Origin: Candidatus Helarchaeota archaeon
Lineage (GTDB): Archaea; Asgardarchaeota; Lokiarchaeia; Helarchaeales; HEL-GB-A
Length of the DNA: 8,667 bases
Reading direction: 5' to 3'
Assembly (NCBI GenBank): GCA_013375455.1
Contig: JABXJT010000132.1
Span: 1-8,667, forward strand
The notes below the pieces were generated by a model. It saw only the letters and a program-made list of their open reading frames with translations, had not been told where the DNA came from and made no database searches. The translations under genes and the position numbers were made by a program. Every line of letters begins with the position of its first letter. Positions within the stretch are counted from its first letter, which is position 1. Shown piece after piece: positions 6,154 to 8,667 of the stretch.

Positions 6154-7443
6154 ATGAAAGAGATTTTTAATATGATTCATACCAAAGTTCCTATTAAACA
6201 AACGGCTTTGAATATAGCATTTGAAAGTTTTGATGCAACTTGGAAATACCTTTTGAATCAGACGCAGGCAAATCTAGATCACATATTTACCCATAGTAGA
6301 GAAAACCTCTTAGAAATCACGCGATTTTTGGTAGAGGAGTGCCACCCAAAAATCAGCCCACCAGGACGGGTAATCGATTTTGCTGCAGCCGGAAGATCTC
6401 TGTATATGGGTACCAAGACTTTTGCCCATCGACTATCTCAATTGGGATTTAGGGTTGATTATCCTCATCCGGAGAAAGAAATTTCAGGTCCTCCTTCCTC
6501 TATCGTATCTAAAGATGATGTAATCATCGCGATAAGTGCCTCAGGAACAACCGAATCCGTGGTGAATAAATCCACGTTTGCACGTAAATTAGGATGTAAG
6601 ATTATTGCAGGCACCGCCACGCCTAAATCGGAACTCACCGAAACCTCTCCTGATATCATTCTAAAGATACCCGATAAAATTGATGAAAAGCAAATTAAAT
6701 CGCCTTTTCCACAAGCATTCACGCCCCTAGGAACGTTATTTGAATTTACCAATGCGGTTCTTTGGGAATGCGTGAGTCGGGGGCTTCATGAACGCATTGA
6801 TAATGATCAAAGTTTCGAGAAATCCTATGAAATAATGAAAAAATCATGTAAATCCCTTCTAGACACTGCTGGGAATGATTTAAATACTTGTTTAGATCAT
6901 TCGAAAGCCAATATTCACAATTTCATCACAAACTTAATTCTCAAGTATTTCTCGGAACACACTGTACATTTATATGGTCGCGGCAAGATATTTAACCTTC
7001 AAATTGCCCCCTTTGAGATGCGCCTGCGCCAGATGCCACACGGTTACATCACATCTATTATAAATTACGCCCCGAAGAATCGTCCCGTGAAACGAGGGCA
7101 ACTAGCAATTCTAAGTTCCGGCAGTGGAAGCCTCACGCTTACTGCTAAGGTAGTTCGTGAATGCGACGCCATGATTGTTGGATTAACGGCTCATAAAAAA
7201 GATAGTCCTTTCTGGGATTTACTAGACATTCCAATTTACTTGCCTGGCCGACCGAAACAGGCACCTCCTGACTGGGAACGGCAACAATGGGAGGGTAAGC
7301 ACGCTAATTTCGCACCAGAAGGAATTCAATTCGAAATTAATGGGAGCGCATTTTTTGAGAGTGTTTTTGCTGCCGTTTGCAAGTATCTTGGGCTTACGGA
7401 AGATGAATTACGCGATGGGCACGCGAATAAAAAACTAGAATGA
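6154..7443 (+). CDS. Tandem SIS-domain protein related to 6-phospho-3-hexuloisomerase
   Basis: 429 aa with two sugar-isomerase (SIS) domains, about 50-215 and 255-425. Domain 1 resembles 6-phospho-3-hexuloisomerase (PHI/HxlB): AAAGRS (77-82), a phosphate-binding ISASGTTESVVN (127-138), and PLGTLFEF with Glu197 at the place of the conserved PHI glutamate. Domain 2 has LYGRGKIF (273-280) and LSSGSGSLTLT (320-330), but its 'GTLFE' counterpart is GSAFFE (397-402). The C-terminus DGHANKKLE resembles the 'RHANLE' end typical of PHI. PHI is normally a single-domain protein of about 180-200 aa, so this is a duplication fused in one chain with motifs divided between halves. It probably binds or isomerises a phosphosugar; the substrate is unknown. 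No clear ribosome binding site precedes the ATG; Met7 is an alternative start. It is divergent from LX and ends 3 nt from the aIF6 stop. Confidence 0.85.
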   Translation: MKEIFNMIHTKVPIKQTALNIAFESFDATWKYLLNQTQANLDHIFTHSRENLLEITRFLVEECHPKISPPGRVIDFAAAGRSLYMGTKTFAHRLSQLGFRVDYPHPEKEISGPPSSIVSKDDVIIAISASGTTESVVNKSTFARKLGCKIIAGTATPKSELTETSPDIILKIPDKIDEKQIKSPFPQAFTPLGTLFEFTNAVLWECVSRGLHERIDNDQSFEKSYEIMKKSCKSLLDTAGNDLNTCLDHSKANIHNFITNLILKYFSEHTVHLYGRGKIFNLQIAPFEMRLRQMPHGYITSIINYAPKNRPVKRGQLAILSSGSGSLTLTAKVVRECDAMIVGLTAHKKDSPFWDLLDIPIYLPGRPKQAPPDWERQQWEGKHANFAPEGIQFEINGSAFFESVFAAVCKYLGLTEDELRDGHANKKLE

Positions 7444-7446
7444 TTA

Positions 7447-8109
7447 TTACAATTCAAACGCTATCCCAATACGCGCTAATTCTGGGCCAGTTGTTAAGAG
7501 CCCTGCAATGGCCCCCTTTGAATTCGCTAGAAGACCTGATCCAACGAATTCAAATCCTCCATTAATAGTTCCAACGCTAGCAGGAACACCAAAGATTTCC
7601 TGAATCCACCTGAGTTCTTCTTCATTCCGAATGGGGGGTAGTAAAACTCCTTTTATTGTTGAAACAGAAGTTGAACCAACTGTATTTCTTTCGTTAATTT
7701 GACCAGATACAACCTCTACCCCTAAAACATCTGAAATGATTTCCCGAGCGCTCTTTTCAAATTCTGGATTCACGAGGGCTCTTTTTTCATTACACAGGAT
7801 GTTATTTCCTAAAGCTGTTAAACTTGTCGGAATTTTCTCAACGGGAACGTCCAGCTCCCGCTTTAAAAATGCTATTTCGCTTTCCATGGTATATGACGGC
7901 ACGCAAATTCCATTTGAATTTGCGACAGCTAAAACACCTATGAGACGGGACTGCCCGATGTCCGTATTAATTGCAGGAACATCTAGTATTCTTTCAATAT
8001 TTTTTCGTACTCGCTTCTGTAATTTGCGGGGCACCATAGCGAATTTCTCAGTAGTTAGGGCATAAACCCCTACGTTTGGATTCCCGAAAAAGTTAATTCT
8101 TCTAATCAC
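7447..8109 (-). CDS. eif6: Translation initiation factor 6 (aIF6)
   Basis: 220 aa, full length for the family. aIF6 binds the 50S subunit and prevents premature joining to 30S; it acts in ribosome biogenesis and as an anti-association factor. The five-fold pseudo-symmetric repeats can be seen as recurring elements: FFGNPNVGVYALTTEKFAMV at the N-terminus, IGVLAVANSNGICVP (about 57-71), TALGNNILCNEKRALVNPEF (about 97-116), VGSTSVSTIKGVLLPP (about 143-158), and GSGLLANSKGAIAG near the end. The start is GTG, placed where family members begin (MIRR..FFGNP), with GGAG (8120-8123) 10 nt upstream. Its 3' end faces the SIS gene with only 3 nt between the stop codons, so the two transcripts must overlap. 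Confidence 0.95.
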   Translation of the reverse strand: MIRRINFFGNPNVGVYALTTEKFAMVPRKLQKRVRKNIERILDVPAINTDIGQSRLIGVLAVANSNGICVPSYTMESEIAFLKRELDVPVEKIPTSLTALGNNILCNEKRALVNPEFEKSAREIISDVLGVEVVSGQINERNTVGSTSVSTIKGVLLPPIRNEEELRWIQEIFGVPASVGTINGGFEFVGSGLLANSKGAIAGLLTTGPELARIGIAFEL

Positions 8110-8162
8110 CCTAAAATTACTCCAATTAAGAGTTCAAATTATCTGTTAAAACAAGGATAAAC

Positions 8163-8173
8163 TAAATATTAAA
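8163..8173 (-). promoter_or_regulatory. Weak TATA-like element upstream of aIF6
   Basis: TTTAATATTTA lies about 55-65 nt before the GTG of aIF6, which would give a transcript start near 8142 and a leader of about 33 nt. The whole 86-nt gap is AT-rich, so this is only a candidate; read-through from the upstream genes is also possible. Confidence 0.25.
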
Positions 8174-8177
8174 AAAA
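8171..8177 (-). terminator. Oligo-T terminator candidate after the small upstream gene
   Basis: A run of seven T on the minus strand, about 19 nt past the TAA stop at 8196. Archaeal RNA polymerase commonly terminates at such runs without a hairpin. It would separate the two small right-end genes from aIF6. Confidence 0.4.
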
Positions 8178-8195
8178 GGATTGCAAAATTGAGGA

Positions 8196-8450
8196 TTAAC
8201 CACTTTTCTTTAGGATTTCGATAGCAACTACCTTACCGTTTTCAATATAAATTCGTGGAGTGTATTGTTCTGAAAATATGAACCCTTCTGGGAGATCTTT
8301 AGCTTTCTCAATCGCCTTCTTTACTACTTCTTTCCCTAAGACCATTACCTTTTTTTCCGTTATCGCGAAAAATACGGGTGGGAGAATAATTCCCTCTCGC
8401 TCATATCCTTCTGGTAACGGCTCTTCTTTTATCTTATCCAATAATGCCAT
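8196..8450 (-). CDS. Small protein of unknown function, paralogue of the upstream partial gene
   Basis: 84 aa from the ATG at 8450; not recognised. The sequence is charged and compact: a Lys/Glu-rich start, a hydrophobic strand (IILPPVFFAI, 21-30), a helix-like KKAIEKAKDLPEGF (about 44-57), and a final strand pair ending TPRIYIENGKVVAIEIL. There is no signal peptide or membrane segment. The last 20 residues match the visible start of the upstream partial protein at about half of positions, including ENG and EIL. Start choice: GGTGA (8458-8462), overlapping the upstream gene's stop, lies 7 nt before this ATG. A longer frame from 8519 would add a Lys/Arg-rich stretch encoded inside the upstream gene and is not supported. 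It stands where L31e/L39e genes often precede aIF6. Confidence 0.65.
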   Translation of the reverse strand: MALLDKIKEEPLPEGYEREGIILPPVFFAITEKKVMVLGKEVVKKAIEKAKDLPEGFIFSEQYTPRIYIENGKVVAIEILKKSG

Positions 8451-8457
8451 GATTTTT

Positions 8458-8462
8458 TCACC
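8458..8462 (-). promoter_or_regulatory. Ribosome binding site GGTGA overlapping a stop codon
   Basis: GGTGA, whose TGA is the stop codon of the upstream gene, lies 7 nt before the ATG at 8450. It sets the start of the small downstream gene and suggests translational coupling. Confidence 0.5.
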
Positions 8463-8667
8463 ATACATCTTTATCCATTTTATCTTCCGGTTCCTCCTCT
8501 TTTGCCGGAATTTCATCAAGAATTTTTATAGCTTCAACTTCTTTAAGGTCTTCTTTTTCTTTAGGTTCTTCTTTTACTTCGATTTTTTCTTCAGATGGCA
8601 TTTCCTTTCTCTTCAAAATCTCAACAGCGGCAATATTTCCATTTTCAACTACTAAACGAAGACCATA
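8458..8667 (-). CDS. C-terminal part of a small Glu/Lys-rich protein (5' end outside window)
   Basis: 69 residues are visible, open to the window edge; the start lies beyond 8667. The first 20 residues (YGLRLVVENG, then NIAAVEILKR) are homologous to the C-terminus of the next gene, so the missing upstream part probably holds the same domain. It is followed by an acidic/basic low-complexity tail (KEMPSEEKIEVKEEPKEKED) that contains VEAIKIL, a possible degenerate repeat of the AVEIL/AIEIL strand. It ends KDVW and its TGA is part of the ribosome binding site of the following gene. Function unknown. Confidence 0.6.
   Translation of the reverse strand, partial: YGLRLVVENGNIAAVEILKRKEMPSEEKIEVKEEPKEKEDLKEVEAIKILDEIPAKEEEPEDKMDKDVW

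Noticed and set aside
8451..8519. Lys/Arg-rich N-terminal extension of the small protein at 8196-8450
   Set aside because: It lies inside the coding region of the upstream gene in another frame, and the GGTGA box points to the ATG at 8450.
1..8667. tRNA, rRNA, CRISPR array or insertion sequence
   Set aside because: I found no cloverleaf, regular spaced repeats, terminal inverted repeats or transposase-like protein; coding genes fill nearly the whole window.

Overview
The window is archaeal. A run of minus-strand genes carries aIF6 (translation initiation factor 6), ribosomal protein LX (eL20/L18Ae), prefoldin alpha and the SRP receptor FtsY. This set forms a conserved neighbourhood in Archaea and has no bacterial counterpart. 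Start codons with GGTGA, GGAG or AGGA boxes, GTG/TTG starts, AT-rich TATA-like upstream elements and oligo-T stretches fit the same view. I cannot fix the lineage from sequence alone.

Left part (1-1578, plus strand): three tandem copies of a gene family I do not recognise. Each copy has a conserved cytosolic-looking N-terminal block, two adjacent membrane segments, an 'EAAR.AEKR.LEQ'-type helix and a C-terminal C-x2-C ... C-x2-C zinc ribbon. Copy 1 is cut by the window edge, so only its C-terminus is present. Copy 2 is complete. Copy 3 stops before its ribbon, but a decayed ribbon can still be read in the same frame behind two in-frame stops.

Middle part (6041 down to 1589, minus strand): a compact block in the order LX > pfdA (ATGA overlap) > ftsY > double-ABC ATPase > GalT-like HIT-superfamily protein. 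Gaps range from -4 to 64 nt, and the gaps after ftsY are only 14 and 26 nt. The ABC protein resembles component A2 (AtwA) of the methyl-coenzyme M reductase system, but no mcr gene is visible here. The first three genes serve ribosome assembly, co-translational folding and membrane targeting; the last two have no obvious link to that job.

Right part: a plus-strand gene for a tandem two-SIS-domain protein related to 6-phospho-3-hexuloisomerase (6154-7443) lies between LX and aIF6, which are normally adjacent. It faces away from LX and ends 3 nt from the aIF6 stop. Upstream of aIF6, where L31e/L39e genes often lie, there are instead two small related genes of unknown function. The rightmost is cut by the window edge.

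Most notable points: the FtsY homologue has Met instead of the invariant Lys of its G4 (TKxD) motif and lacks further conserved acidic residues; the aIF6-LX operon is split by an inverted SIS gene; that gene encodes a double PHI-like fusion with its motifs shared between the halves; and the zinc-ribbon paralogue array has one member that has lost its ribbon. I saw no RNA gene, CRISPR array, insertion sequence or origin.
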